DNA of 64,000 nucleotides from an uncultured Opitutaceae bacterium (GTDB lineage: Bacteria > Verrucomicrobiota > Verrucomicrobiia > Opitutales > Opitutaceae): the NCBI GenBank assembly GCA_903890485.1, contig CAITBM010000006.1, positions 75,901-139,900 of the forward strand, given 5' to 3'. Made by a program: the position numbers and the translations under genes. Position 1 is the stretch's first letter; each line of letters starts with the position of its first letter. Below are positions 43,447-51,700 of this stretch, piece after piece. The notes beneath the pieces are model-generated. The model searched no databases, was not told the origin of the DNA, and saw only the letters and a list, made by a program, of their open reading frames with translations.

Positions 43447-45576
43447 ATGCGACTCCCCCCGTTTACCCCAGGACTGACTGCCCTCCTAGCCGTTGCCCTG
43501 CAGGCGCCTGCGGGACACGCGGCGGCCAGCAAGGACTGGCCCGTTTATCTCGGCGACAAGGCGGCCAGCCACTACTCGGACCTGGGCCAGGTGACCCCGC
43601 AGAACGTGGACCAGCTTGGGGTGGCCTGGACGTGGAAGTCGGGTGACGCGCGGCCCGACAGCTCGCAGATCCAGTGCAATCCGCTGGTGATCGACGGCGT
43701 CGTCTATGCGACGACGGCCGCCATGAAGCTCGTGGCGCTCGACGCGGCGACGGGTAAGGAACTCTGGCGGTTCGAGCCTGTCGACCCGAACGGGGTCAAC
43801 CGGGGGCTCGCGTTCTGGACCGATGGCCAGGACCGGCGCATCCTCTACGGCAACGGGCAGTGGCTCTATGCGATCGACGCCCGCACCGGCAGCCCGATCA
43901 CGGACTTCGGCTACCTGGGCCGGGTGGACCTGGCTGAGGGCCTGGGACGCGACGTGACGGGCCTTGCCATCCAGATGAACACCCCGGGGGTGATCTACAA
44001 GGACCTGATCATCCTCTCCACGCGGTGCGGCGAGGGACCCGGCCCCGCAGCCCCGGGGCACGTCCGCGCCTACAACGTGCGGACGGGCGAGCTGGTGTGG
44101 ATCTTCCACGCGATCCCGTACCCCGGAGAACCCGGCTACGAGGGGTGGCCCCCGGACGCCTGGAAGCGCATTGGTGGAGTGAACGCATGGGCTGGAATGA
44201 CGGTCGACGATGAGCGGGGCCTCGTCTACTGCCCGATCGGCTCGGCGACCTTCGACTTCTACGGCGGCGCGCGCGCGGGCAACAACCTCTACGCGGACTG
44301 CCTGGTGGTGCTCGACGCCGCCACCGGCAAGCTCTCCTGGTACTACCAGTTCACCCACCACGACCTCTGGGACCGGGATCCCCCTGCCCCGCCGACCCTC
44401 CTGACGGTCCACCGCGATGGAAAGGACATCCCCGCCGTGGCCCAGGTCACCAAGAGCGGGCACGTCTGGGTGTTCAACCGGGTGACCGGCGAACACCTGT
44501 TCCCGGTCGAGGAGATCGCAGTCCCAAGTTCCGACCTGGCCGGCGAGGTCGCCTCGCCCACGCAGCCCCTCCCGCTCAAGCCCGCCCCGTTTGCACGCCA
44601 GCACTTCACGGAGGAGGAGATCACCAACCGGACGCCCGAGGCGCACCGCGCGGTCCTCGAGCGCTACTTCCGCGTGAGGCCCCACGTTGCCTTCGGCCCT
44701 CCGAGCAAGGAGGGAACCATCGTCTTCCCGGGGTTTGACGGCGGTGCCGAATGGGGCGGCGCGGCCGCCGACCCCTCGGGGGTGCTCTACGTGAACTCGG
44801 CCGAGATGCCGTGGATCCTCAGCATGATCGACACGAGCGGCGCCACCTCGCTTGGCCAGCAGGTCTTCCTTCAGAATTGCACGGGGTGCCATGGGGCCGA
44901 CCGCAAGGGCAATGCCGCGGCCAACATCCCCTCGCTCGTGGACATCAAGGCCCGCCTGACGCGTGACCAGATCATGGAAGTCATCACCAAGGGCCGGGCC
45001 GTCATGCCGTCCTGGGGCTTCCTCTCGCCTGTCCAGCGCAAGGCCCTCGTGGGCTTCCTCCTGGGGGAGAAGCCCCCGGCGGAGGAGGGGCACACGAACG
45101 AATGGAACACCTACGTGCCCGATGTCGAGCAGAGCGGGTTTGTGGCGCCGCCCTACACCCACACGGGCTACAACCGGTGGCTCGATCCCGACGGGTACCC
45201 GGCGGTGAAGCCGCCGTGGGGAACCCTGAACGCCATCGACCTGAACACCGGCGAGTACCTGTGGAAGGTGCCCCTCGGGACCTATCCCGAGCTGATCGCC
45301 AAGGGCATGCCCCCGACAGGCAGCGAGAATTACGGGGGGCCCCTGGTCACCTCCGGCGGGCTCGTGTTCATCGGCGCCACGAAGGACGAGATGTTCCGTG
45401 CCTTCGACCAGCACACCGGGCGCGAGCTCTGGAGCGCCAAGCTCCCGGCCGGCGGCTATGCAAGCCCCGCGACCTACGAGGTGGGCGGCCGCCAGTTCAT
45501 CATCATCGCCTGCGGAGGCGGCAAGATGGGGACGAAGAGCGGCGACAGCTACGTCGCGTTCGCGCTTCCCAAATAG
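43447..45576 (+). CDS. PQQ-dependent dehydrogenase with inserted haem-c segment
   Basis: A 709-residue exported quinoprotein with a signal peptide (ending GHAAA), an eight-bladed propeller and PQQ-tryptophan docking repeats (DWPVYLGDKAASHYSDLGQ, AATGKELWRFEP, TGELVWIF, TGKLSWYYQFTHHDLWD, TGRELWSAKL). A haem-c motif lies at Cys478-Thr-Gly-Cys481-His482 within a stretch of about 100 residues between blades, as in the membrane-type glucose dehydrogenase-like branch with a built-in cytochrome. It oxidises an alcohol or sugar and passes electrons to haem c. No PQQ biosynthesis genes are in the window. The ATG at 43447 is chosen because the signal peptide starts there. Confidence 0.9.
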   Translation: MRLPPFTPGLTALLAVALQAPAGHAAASKDWPVYLGDKAASHYSDLGQVTPQNVDQLGVAWTWKSGDARPDSSQIQCNPLVIDGVVYATTAAMKLVALDAATGKELWRFEPVDPNGVNRGLAFWTDGQDRRILYGNGQWLYAIDARTGSPITDFGYLGRVDLAEGLGRDVTGLAIQMNTPGVIYKDLIILSTRCGEGPGPAAPGHVRAYNVRTGELVWIFHAIPYPGEPGYEGWPPDAWKRIGGVNAWAGMTVDDERGLVYCPIGSATFDFYGGARAGNNLYADCLVVLDAATGKLSWYYQFTHHDLWDRDPPAPPTLLTVHRDGKDIPAVAQVTKSGHVWVFNRVTGEHLFPVEEIAVPSSDLAGEVASPTQPLPLKPAPFARQHFTEEEITNRTPEAHRAVLERYFRVRPHVAFGPPSKEGTIVFPGFDGGAEWGGAAADPSGVLYVNSAEMPWILSMIDTSGATSLGQQVFLQNCTGCHGADRKGNAAANIPSLVDIKARLTRDQIMEVITKGRAVMPSWGFLSPVQRKALVGFLLGEKPPAEEGHTNEWNTYVPDVEQSGFVAPPYTHTGYNRWLDPDGYPAVKPPWGTLNAIDLNTGEYLWKVPLGTYPELIAKGMPPTGSENYGGPLVTSGGLVFIGATKDEMFRAFDQHTGRELWSAKLPAGGYASPATYEVGGRQFIIIACGGGKMGTKSGDSYVAFALPK

Positions 45577-45702
45577 CCGGCGCCGCGCGCCATCCCCCGG
45601 GCCGCATCGGCCCCGGGGGCCCGGCCGGCAACGGCTTGGGCCAGGCCTTCCAGTTTGGGTTTGCGCGGGAACGGGCGCGGGAGCAGGGTCCCAGCCGTCC
45701 CC

Positions 45703-46167
45703 ATGAACCTGCGCCTTCTTGCCGTTGCGATTCCTGCGTTGGCCCTCCTGGCGGGTTGCTCCGAATCGACGGTCGTGAAGGCGAAGGCCGAGATCCTGGC
45801 CGCGGACCGGGCCTTCAATGCAGCGTCGCAGAAGGATGGCCCAAAGGCCGCATTCCTGGCCTTTGTCGCGCAGGACGGAAAGATCCTCGGCGAGGAGCAG
45901 CTCGGGGCCGGCGGGATAAAAAACCGTTTTGCCCAGCTTCCGGAGAGTGCAACCCTCACCTGGGAGCCCGCCTACGTGGACGTGTCCGCCGACGGGGACC
46001 TGGGCTACACCTGGGGGCACTACACCCTCACGGTCCCGCTGCCCAAGTACGGGCCGAAGCCGTTCATTAAGCGCGGCACCTACGTGACCGTCTGGAAGCA
46101 CCAGCTGTCGGGTTCATGGAAGGTCGTCCTGGACGGCAGCGTCGCGGACGCGCCGAGCAGCCTCTAG
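45703..46167 (+). CDS. NTF2-like (DUF4440/SnoaL-type) lipoprotein
   Basis: A 154-residue lipoprotein: signal with lipobox ALLAGC (Cys19), then an NTF2-like cone fold, seen in EILAADRAFNAASQKDGPKAAFLAFVAQDGKIL and the strands GYTWGHYTLTVP and RGTYVTVWKHQLSGSWKVVLDGS. Family members are ketosteroid-isomerase-like or unknown. It is 126 bp after the PQQ dehydrogenase and ends 3 bp before the convergent metallophosphoesterase stop. No catalytic assignment is possible. Confidence 0.82.
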   Translation: MNLRLLAVAIPALALLAGCSESTVVKAKAEILAADRAFNAASQKDGPKAAFLAFVAQDGKILGEEQLGAGGIKNRFAQLPESATLTWEPAYVDVSADGDLGYTWGHYTLTVPLPKYGPKPFIKRGTYVTVWKHQLSGSWKVVLDGSVADAPSSL

Positions 46168-46170
46168 CGG

Positions 46171-47553
46171 CTATTTCGTGACGACCTCGGAGTCGAAGGT
46201 CTTGCCGTCAGTGTCGTAGATCGCGATCTTCATCCGGGAGGCGTCGATGTCCAGGGTCAGGAACCCGAACTTCGACTCGGCAAAGAGGGCGCCCGGCGCG
46301 TTCTTCGCGACCTTCCCAAGAGCGCTCCCGCCCCCCCCGCTCATGAAGAAGTGCACCCCGTCGACGGAATCCATGTGGGCCATCGCGTGCTGGTGGCCGC
46401 AGAGGTAGGCATCCACCCGCCCCTTGAGGACCGGCCACAGGCGGGTGCGCATGTAGGCCATGTAGTTGCCGGCCTTGGCGTTCCGCTCCGGCGCAAAGAT
46501 CGGGTGGTGGCCGTACACCACCTTCCACCGCGCGGTGCTGCTCGAAATGGCATGGTCAAGCCAGAGGACCTGCTTTTCCGAGAGCTCGGTCGTGTCCAGG
46601 ACGAAGAACTGGGCCGAACCGGCGGTGTACGTGTAGTAGGGGGACGGAAACCTCCAGGTGGGGCTGTGGTACGCGAGCTCCGCCGCCGCCCCGTCGTCGG
46701 CGTACCACTCGTGGTTGCCAAGCGACGGGTAAAACGTGATTCCCAGGGGGCCGTAGAGGGTTTCCCACCAGTCCCTCCACCGCGGGTCGTCGGTGCCGGT
46801 CATTCCCGTCGGGTAGAAATTATCGCCCAGGGTGATGCCCAGGTCGAACGGCTCCGTCTTGGAAAGAGTGACGATCGCACTGGCCACGTCCCTCTGGGAC
46901 TGCGTGCCTGAACCAAAATCCCCAAACCCGACCACCCGGACGGGCTGGCCCTCGGCCTTGACCCGGAATACCTCGGGGACCTTGCGCATGAAGGCGGGCA
47001 TGGCGGCGCCCCGCTCGATGAGGATCCAGCGCTCATCGGCCTGCGCCAGCTTGGAAAGGGCCTCCGTGTCCCCGGCCTGCCGGGCCGAGGCGATCCGCGC
47101 GGCGATCACCTTCCGGAGCGCCTTGGCCTCCAGGCGCCGCGCGGTGTCGAGGCAGGCCAGCATGAGGTCGTTGTCGGGGGTCGTGTCGGCGAGCTTCCGC
47201 AGTGCCGCCACGGCTCCCGCGTGGTCGACCCAAAATCCGTCCACGCCGATCACGTGCAGGACGAGAAGGTCCGTTGCCGGCGTCTCCGCCGGCATTCGGC
47301 CCAGCACGAAGTCGGCCGCCTCGGGCTCGCTCGCCAGGTCGACCATGACCTCCTGCTCAAGCTGCTGGGGGGAGAAGGCGGCCATGCCCTTGAGCTCCTT
47401 CGCGTCCTCGTGGACCCATTTCCTTGCGGCGTCGGCGACCTCCGCGGGGAGCTTCGCTGCGAGCACCTCGACGGGGCTTGGGCCCTCCGCGGCTATTGCG
47501 GGGAGGCCGATGAGCGCGGACACCAAGAGGGGGATGATCCTATGGACTCGCAT
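46171..47553 (-). CDS. Exported metallophosphoesterase
   Basis: A 460-residue secreted calcineurin-like phosphoesterase with a signal peptide (residues 1 to about 21). An N-terminal helical part of about 190 residues is followed by the catalytic domain with the five metal-motif blocks: GFGDFGSG (Asp), TLGDNFYPTG (Asp), SLGNHEWYAD (Asn-His), VYGHHPIF (His) and CGHQHAMAH (His). The order and TGTDDPRWRDWWETLYGPL linker look like the tartrate-resistant acid-phosphatase branch. The substrate is unknown. It is transcribed away from the small paralogue genes at 47640-48634 with an 86-bp gap. Confidence 0.9.
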   Translation of the reverse strand: MRVHRIIPLLVSALIGLPAIAAEGPSPVEVLAAKLPAEVADAARKWVHEDAKELKGMAAFSPQQLEQEVMVDLASEPEAADFVLGRMPAETPATDLLVLHVIGVDGFWVDHAGAVAALRKLADTTPDNDLMLACLDTARRLEAKALRKVIAARIASARQAGDTEALSKLAQADERWILIERGAAMPAFMRKVPEVFRVKAEGQPVRVVGFGDFGSGTQSQRDVASAIVTLSKTEPFDLGITLGDNFYPTGMTGTDDPRWRDWWETLYGPLGITFYPSLGNHEWYADDGAAAELAYHSPTWRFPSPYYTYTAGSAQFFVLDTTELSEKQVLWLDHAISSSTARWKVVYGHHPIFAPERNAKAGNYMAYMRTRLWPVLKGRVDAYLCGHQHAMAHMDSVDGVHFFMSGGGGSALGKVAKNAPGALFAESKFGFLTLDIDASRMKIAIYDTDGKTFDSEVVTK

Positions 47554-47639
47554 GGATCGATACTTGCACCCCCCGGGCCAGGTTCCAGCCGTATCTCTCC
47601 GCCTCAGCGTCAGCCCAGGTTAAATTCCCGGGGCGGCCG

Positions 47640-48165
47640 CTAGTAGTCGTCCACCACGAAGAACATGATCCACGAGAAGCAGGCCGTCACCAGGACGATG
47701 GCGGACAAGCCGTAAATCGCGGACACGACTCCGGGAAGGGCCCGCATGAGCGCAAACACCAGGAGGTCGGTGCCGCCGACGATGATGAGGAAATCCCGGA
47801 GCCTCCTCGACTTGCGCCTGCGCCACGCCCGAATCCTCCCCCATCCCGACCTCTCCTCGGCAATCCGGTTCTCGAGGAGCATCTCGGGGACGCTCACGAT
47901 CGAGGGGTCCCCCTGGGGCGCCGGAGAGTCCATCGGGGTGATCTCCTTGGGCCTGAAGGCGGGCGAAAGCGGGGGCTCGGGCGTCGGCAGAAATAGGCCC
48001 TTCCTTTTCTCCTTTTTGGAACGCTCCTCGGCCAGCGCGTTCTGCTGATGGATGAGCTGGACAGAGATCGCCTTTCCGTCCCCCCGGCAGCGCCCGGGTA
48101 TCGGTGGGCGTGATCTCCCTGGGCTTAAGGACCAGGTGGCTTGTCTTCGGCTTCTCGTCGTCCAT
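47640..48165 (-). pseudogene. Small two-helix membrane protein, +1 frameshift in a six-G run
   Basis: Paralogue of the next gene upstream (48173-48634). The ATG at 48165 opens MDDEKPKTSHLVLKPREITPTDTRALPG, after which the frame must shift at the C/G run 48080-48085 to continue with DGKAISVQLIHQQNALAEE. The paralogue has LPGDGTALSVELMHRMNQ at this position with the run one base shorter. The C-terminal part carries two hydrophobic helices and ends FVVDDY, matching GVMDRY of the paralogue. The gene would be intact if one G were removed, so it may be a sequencing error, a recent mutation or a slippage switch. The family is unknown to me. Confidence 0.75.
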
Positions 48166-48172
48166 CGGGGGG

Positions 48173-48634
48173 CTAGTACCTGTCCATCACGCCAAAGAGG
48201 ATCCACGCGAGCACGAGCACCAGCATGGCGATCGCGGCAAGCGCCAGGCCGATCACCGGCAGATTGTTGCGGAAGACGATGCTCAGGACTAGGGCCGCCA
48301 CTCCCGCGCAGGAAAGTAGAAGCAGGAAGTCGCGGTTCCTTCGGGACCTCCTTCTTACGGGCATCGCGATCAGCTCATCCTTGGGGTTGGCCTTCGCCGC
48401 CAGGCTATGGCGAAAGAGGTCGTGGACCCGGATGGCGTCGGGATCGGGGATCCCCAGCAGCTCACCCTCGGGCCGGGCCCTGGCTGCCGCCTTCGCCTCC
48501 GCCGCCTGGTTCATCCGGTGCATGAGCTCCACGCTGAGGGCCGTTCCGTCACCCGGCAGCGAACGCTCGTCGGTCGGGACGATCTCCTTCGGCTTCAGGG
48601 TTAGGCGCCGCGGCGGTTGCTGTTCTTCGTCCAT
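48173..48634 (-). CDS. Small membrane protein, tandem paralogue of the frameshifted gene
   Basis: A 153-residue protein with a cytoplasmic N-terminal half (Lys- and Pro-rich LTLKPKEIVPTDERSLPGDGTALSVELMHRMNQAAEA), a basic stretch (PVRRRSRRNRDF) and two C-terminal membrane helices (LLLLSCAGVAALVLSIVF and LALAAIAMLVLVLAWILFG). It is 7 bp upstream of the frameshifted paralogue. The motif KPKEI-P-D occurs in both proteins near residue 15, so it may be a functional site. Both genes follow the alpha/beta hydrolase of the bacillithiol chain by about 50 bp. Function unknown. Confidence 0.72.
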   Translation of the reverse strand: MDEEQQPPRRLTLKPKEIVPTDERSLPGDGTALSVELMHRMNQAAEAKAAARARPEGELLGIPDPDAIRVHDLFRHSLAAKANPKDELIAMPVRRRSRRNRDFLLLLSCAGVAALVLSIVFRNNLPVIGLALAAIAMLVLVLAWILFGVMDRY

Positions 48635-48685
48635 GGGCGAGCCCGGCAAGCGGAGCACCGCGGCCAGCCAAATGCAATTGAACAC

Positions 48686-49813
48686 TCAGCGGCAGACCGA
48701 GCGCAGGAAGCGGCCGATGGAGTACGTGGCGAGCTGGCCGGAGGGACTGCTCAGGTTGAACTCGAGCGCGTGCGTGGCCCAGGGCAAGGACACCAAGATG
48801 TTCGGGACGCCCAGCTCCGTAAGGCGGGCCGCAAGGCGCTCGCTCTGGCGGTACCAGACCAGGGTGTCGATCTTTCCATGGATCAGCAGCGTCGGTGGCG
48901 ACCGGGGGCCGGCAAGCAGGTAGCCGCTGGCGCTGTCGTAGGCGCTGCCCGCCTGGTCAGGCGGCCCCCCCAGGAACTGGCGCAGGAGCTGGAGGGAGTT
49001 GAGCACGTCGTCGGGCCGGCCCCATTTCCAGGCGAAACGCATGTCAGCCGGAGCATAGAGGGCCACGACTCCGCGGACCGACGGGTCCCCCAGGGAGTAG
49101 GCGCACGCCTCGGCGATCTGCCCACCTGCGGAGCGACCGAGCAGAACCAGACGGGCCGGGTCCAGCCCCAGGGACGCCGCATGCCCCTTCAGGTATGCAA
49201 TCGCCGCGGCGACATCCTCGCGCTGCGCGGGCCAAACGGAGGCCGGCGCCAGCCGGTAGGAGAGGTCAGCGACCGCGTAACCCTCATGGGCCAGCCAGGC
49301 GTTGAGCTGGGGGACCTGCCCGCGTTCGCCGTCGTCCCACCCGCCGCCGTGGATCACGACCACGCAGGGGGCAACCCGCCCGCCGACTGCCCCGTAGAAA
49401 TCGAGCTTCAGGGTTCCCGCGTAACTGACCGTGGTTCGCGGAACCGGTGCGGGCCACACCTTGAAGAGTCCGGGAACCGAGAACGCGGGCCCGGGATACT
49501 CCCCGGCCCCAAACTGGCGGTCCATGCGGCCGGGCAGGCTCCGTGCGATCAGCCAGGCCTGCGCGCAGGGCTGCAGGAGGAGCCCGACGGCGACGGCACT
49601 GATCCCCACGGTCGCCAGGGCCCATTTGCTCCGGCCGCTCCGGGTCCGCCAGGCGACCCAGGCCGCAGCAAGCGGCATGGCCGCGACCAGGTAGCCGAAC
49701 TGGTCGGCGATGACGGAGCCTTTCCAGCCCATCCAGTCGGGCGACGGGAACACGGTAAGGAGCCCGAGGACAGCCGAGCCGACCGCCAGGATGAGGGCCA
49801 AGGGGCGCGTCAT
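48686..49813 (-). CDS. Membrane-anchored alpha/beta-hydrolase (BD-FAE/HSL-like)
   Basis: A 375-residue protein with three hydrophobic helices in the first 95 residues and a C-terminal serine hydrolase domain. Oxyanion motif is VIHGGGWDDGERGQV, the nucleophile Ser is in LLGRSAGGQIAEA, and Asp (HGKIDTLV) and His (PWATHALEF) complete the triad. The Arg before the Ser is unusual. The catalytic side may face either way. Its ATG overlaps the bshA stop by 4 bp, making it the last gene of the long bacillithiol-transport chain. Substrate unknown. Confidence 0.82.
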   Translation of the reverse strand: MTRPLALILAVGSAVLGLLTVFPSPDWMGWKGSVIADQFGYLVAAMPLAAAWVAWRTRSGRSKWALATVGISAVAVGLLLQPCAQAWLIARSLPGRMDRQFGAGEYPGPAFSVPGLFKVWPAPVPRTTVSYAGTLKLDFYGAVGGRVAPCVVVIHGGGWDDGERGQVPQLNAWLAHEGYAVADLSYRLAPASVWPAQREDVAAAIAYLKGHAASLGLDPARLVLLGRSAGGQIAEACAYSLGDPSVRGVVALYAPADMRFAWKWGRPDDVLNSLQLLRQFLGGPPDQAGSAYDSASGYLLAGPRSPPTLLIHGKIDTLVWYRQSERLAARLTELGVPNILVSLPWATHALEFNLSSPSGQLATYSIGRFLRSVCR

Positions 49814-50961
49814 CTCATCCCGGCACCGGCGCAGACGCGGCGGTAAAGCTCCACGTAGCGCGGGACGATCGCCTCAGCGGAAAAATGGCTGCGCGCCCTC
49901 GCGCGCGCCCGCTCCCCCATCGCCCGGCGAAGCGCCGGGTCCGCGATCAGCTTCTCGACCGCGCGCGCGAGGCCGTCGGTGTCCGCGTGCGGCACAAGGA
50001 GTCCCGAGACGCCCGATTCCACGACCTCCGGGATTCCCCCGACCTCCGTTGCCACGCTGGGGCACCCGAAGCACATGGCCTCGAGGATGCTCAGGCAGAA
50101 GCTCTCCACATCCGAGGTGAAGAGTCCGATGTCGGCCGCCTGGAGGTAGTCCTCGATCTCGCTGATCTGCTCGCGGACGATCACGCGGCCCGAGAGGCCC
50201 AGCCTCTCGACGTCCCCCATGAAGGGCGTGAAGTCGCCCCCGGCAAGGATCACGAGCTTGAAGGATTCACGCGGGCGAATCCGCGCCGCGCTCTCCAGGA
50301 GGACGTCGATCCGCTTGAGGGGCCGGAGGTTCGACGCGTGGAGCACCATCGCCTCGCGCTCCCCGATCCCAAGCTCCGCCCGCACTGCCTCCCTTGGCCT
50401 CTTGGCCGGCCTCGGCTCGAAGAAATTGTGGATCACCTCGATCGGGCGCCGCACCGAGAGGTGGGCCTGGGTCTCCCGCTTGAGGAACTCCGAGACCGTG
50501 GTCACGGCGTCGGAGCGCTCGAGCGCGTGCGTGATGGCGGGGCCGTAGCCGGCGTCGCGCCCGAGGAGCGTCGTGTCGGTGCCATGGAGCGTGGTCACCA
50601 CCCGCGGCGCCGAACCTTCCGGGAGCATCGAGCGGGCGAGGACGGCGGCCGTGGCGTGGGGAACGGCATAGTGGACATGGAGCACGTCCAGTCCGACATC
50701 GCGGCTCACCTCGGCCATCTTGACCGACAGCGGCAGCGTGTAGTCCGGGTACTTGAACAGGCCGTAGTCGTTGATCACGACTGGATGGAAGAAGATCCCC
50801 GGGGCCCCCCAGGGCAGGCGGAAGGGGCGCTCGTAGCTGATGAAATGGGCCTCGTGGCCCCGGCGAGCCAGCTCCTCCCCGAGGGCCGATGCCAGGATCC
50901 CGCTTCCGCCGACGGAGGGATAGCACGTGATGCCGATCTTGAGGGGGCGGAGGGATTCCAT
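49810..50961 (-). CDS. bshA: N-acetyl-alpha-D-glucosaminyl L-malate synthase BshA
   Basis: GT4-type glycosyltransferase that joins GlcNAc from UDP-GlcNAc to L-malate, step one of bacillithiol synthesis. The 383 residues begin with the BshA hallmark KIGITCYPSVGGSGILASALGEELARRGHEAHFIS, then FKYPDYTLPLSVKMAEVSR, HVHYAVPHATAAVLAR and THALERSDAVTTVSEFL. The C-terminal nucleotide-binding EX7E-type segment is ESFCLSILEAMCFGCPSVATEVGGIPE. The match to the family start is near-exact. It follows bshB with 1 bp between and overlaps the downstream hydrolase. Confidence 0.96.
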   Translation of the reverse strand: MESLRPLKIGITCYPSVGGSGILASALGEELARRGHEAHFISYERPFRLPWGAPGIFFHPVVINDYGLFKYPDYTLPLSVKMAEVSRDVGLDVLHVHYAVPHATAAVLARSMLPEGSAPRVVTTLHGTDTTLLGRDAGYGPAITHALERSDAVTTVSEFLKRETQAHLSVRRPIEVIHNFFEPRPAKRPREAVRAELGIGEREAMVLHASNLRPLKRIDVLLESAARIRPRESFKLVILAGGDFTPFMGDVERLGLSGRVIVREQISEIEDYLQAADIGLFTSDVESFCLSILEAMCFGCPSVATEVGGIPEVVESGVSGLLVPHADTDGLARAVEKLIADPALRRAMGERARARARSHFSAEAIVPRYVELYRRVCAGAGMR

Positions 50962-50962
50962 G

Positions 50963-51700
50963 TCAGTACCTGCGGGCCGAGCTGCCGAGAGGGGAAAGCG
51001 ACCCGAACACCAGGGGATCGTTCGGAAAAAGCGCCTGGGCGTAGTCGACACCGGCCCTCAGGCCCAGGACGCGTGCTCGGGAGAGCTGCAGGTCCACGTA
51101 GTTGCGCGTGGCGAGCTGCGAGGCGTGGGCCGCCATCGCGGCTTGCCAGGCGGCGATCACCCGGGGATCGGAGATGTCGACCACGACCGGCAGGGTTCCC
51201 CGCTCCTCGGCCTCCGGGGTCACCGCATAGTAAAGGAGGGGGCCGATCGCGTGGGCAGGCAGGGCCTTAAGCGAGGCGATTCCCCCATAGCGCGCCAGGC
51301 GGGCAGCATCGCGGACAATCCGCCCGAGCCTTGGATGGTCCGGGTGCTGGTTGCCTTCAAGGGTGGGCGCCAGCACGTAGGCCGGGCGAAGCCTCCTGAT
51401 AATGGCCGCGAGCTTTCTCGCATGGCGGGGCTTCTCCTCGAGGGCCGCATCGCCGTCCAGGGTCACAAACTCAATCGTCGCCCCGAGGTGCCTCGCCGCG
51501 AGCCGGGCTTCCGCCATCCTCCCGGCCGGGGACCCACGGGACGCGGACTCTCCCCTTGAGCACACCACCAGGTGTGCGCGGCGGCCACCCTGCGTCTCTT
51601 GGGCGATTATCCCGCCGCATCCGAACTCGATGTCGTCGGGGTGCGCGCCGAAGGCGAGAACGGGGCCGCCCTCAAGAGAGTGTTTCGCAGTAGGCTTCAT
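50963..51700 (-). CDS. bshB: Bacillithiol pathway PIG-L deacetylase BshB
   Basis: Zinc deacetylase that removes the acetyl group from GlcNAc-malate. The 245-residue protein has the metal motif LAFGAHPDDIEFGCGG (Asp-Asp pair), the linking AEARLAARHLGAT and the third-ligand motif GNQHPDHPRLGRI, as in the BshB1/LmbE family. A TTG at 51712 is a possible alternative start. The gene overlaps the short BshC-like gene by 29 bp and is followed by bshA, which fixes its role despite the wide substrate range of PIG-L enzymes. Confidence 0.93.
   Translation of the reverse strand: MKPTAKHSLEGGPVLAFGAHPDDIEFGCGGIIAQETQGGRRAHLVVCSRGESASRGSPAGRMAEARLAARHLGATIEFVTLDGDAALEEKPRHARKLAAIIRRLRPAYVLAPTLEGNQHPDHPRLGRIVRDAARLARYGGIASLKALPAHAIGPLLYYAVTPEAEERGTLPVVVDISDPRVIAAWQAAMAAHASQLATRNYVDLQLSRARVLGLRAGVDYAQALFPNDPLVFGSLSPLGSSARRY

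Noticed and set aside
43486-46101. Antisense open frame (871 codons) opposite the PQQ dehydrogenase and lipoprotein
   Set aside because: It spans two good sense genes and the gap between them and has only composition-driven sequence.
49434-49444. GTTC-GCG-GAAC resembling a LexA box
   Set aside because: The spacer is 3 bp, not 4, and the site is within the coding region of the alpha/beta hydrolase.
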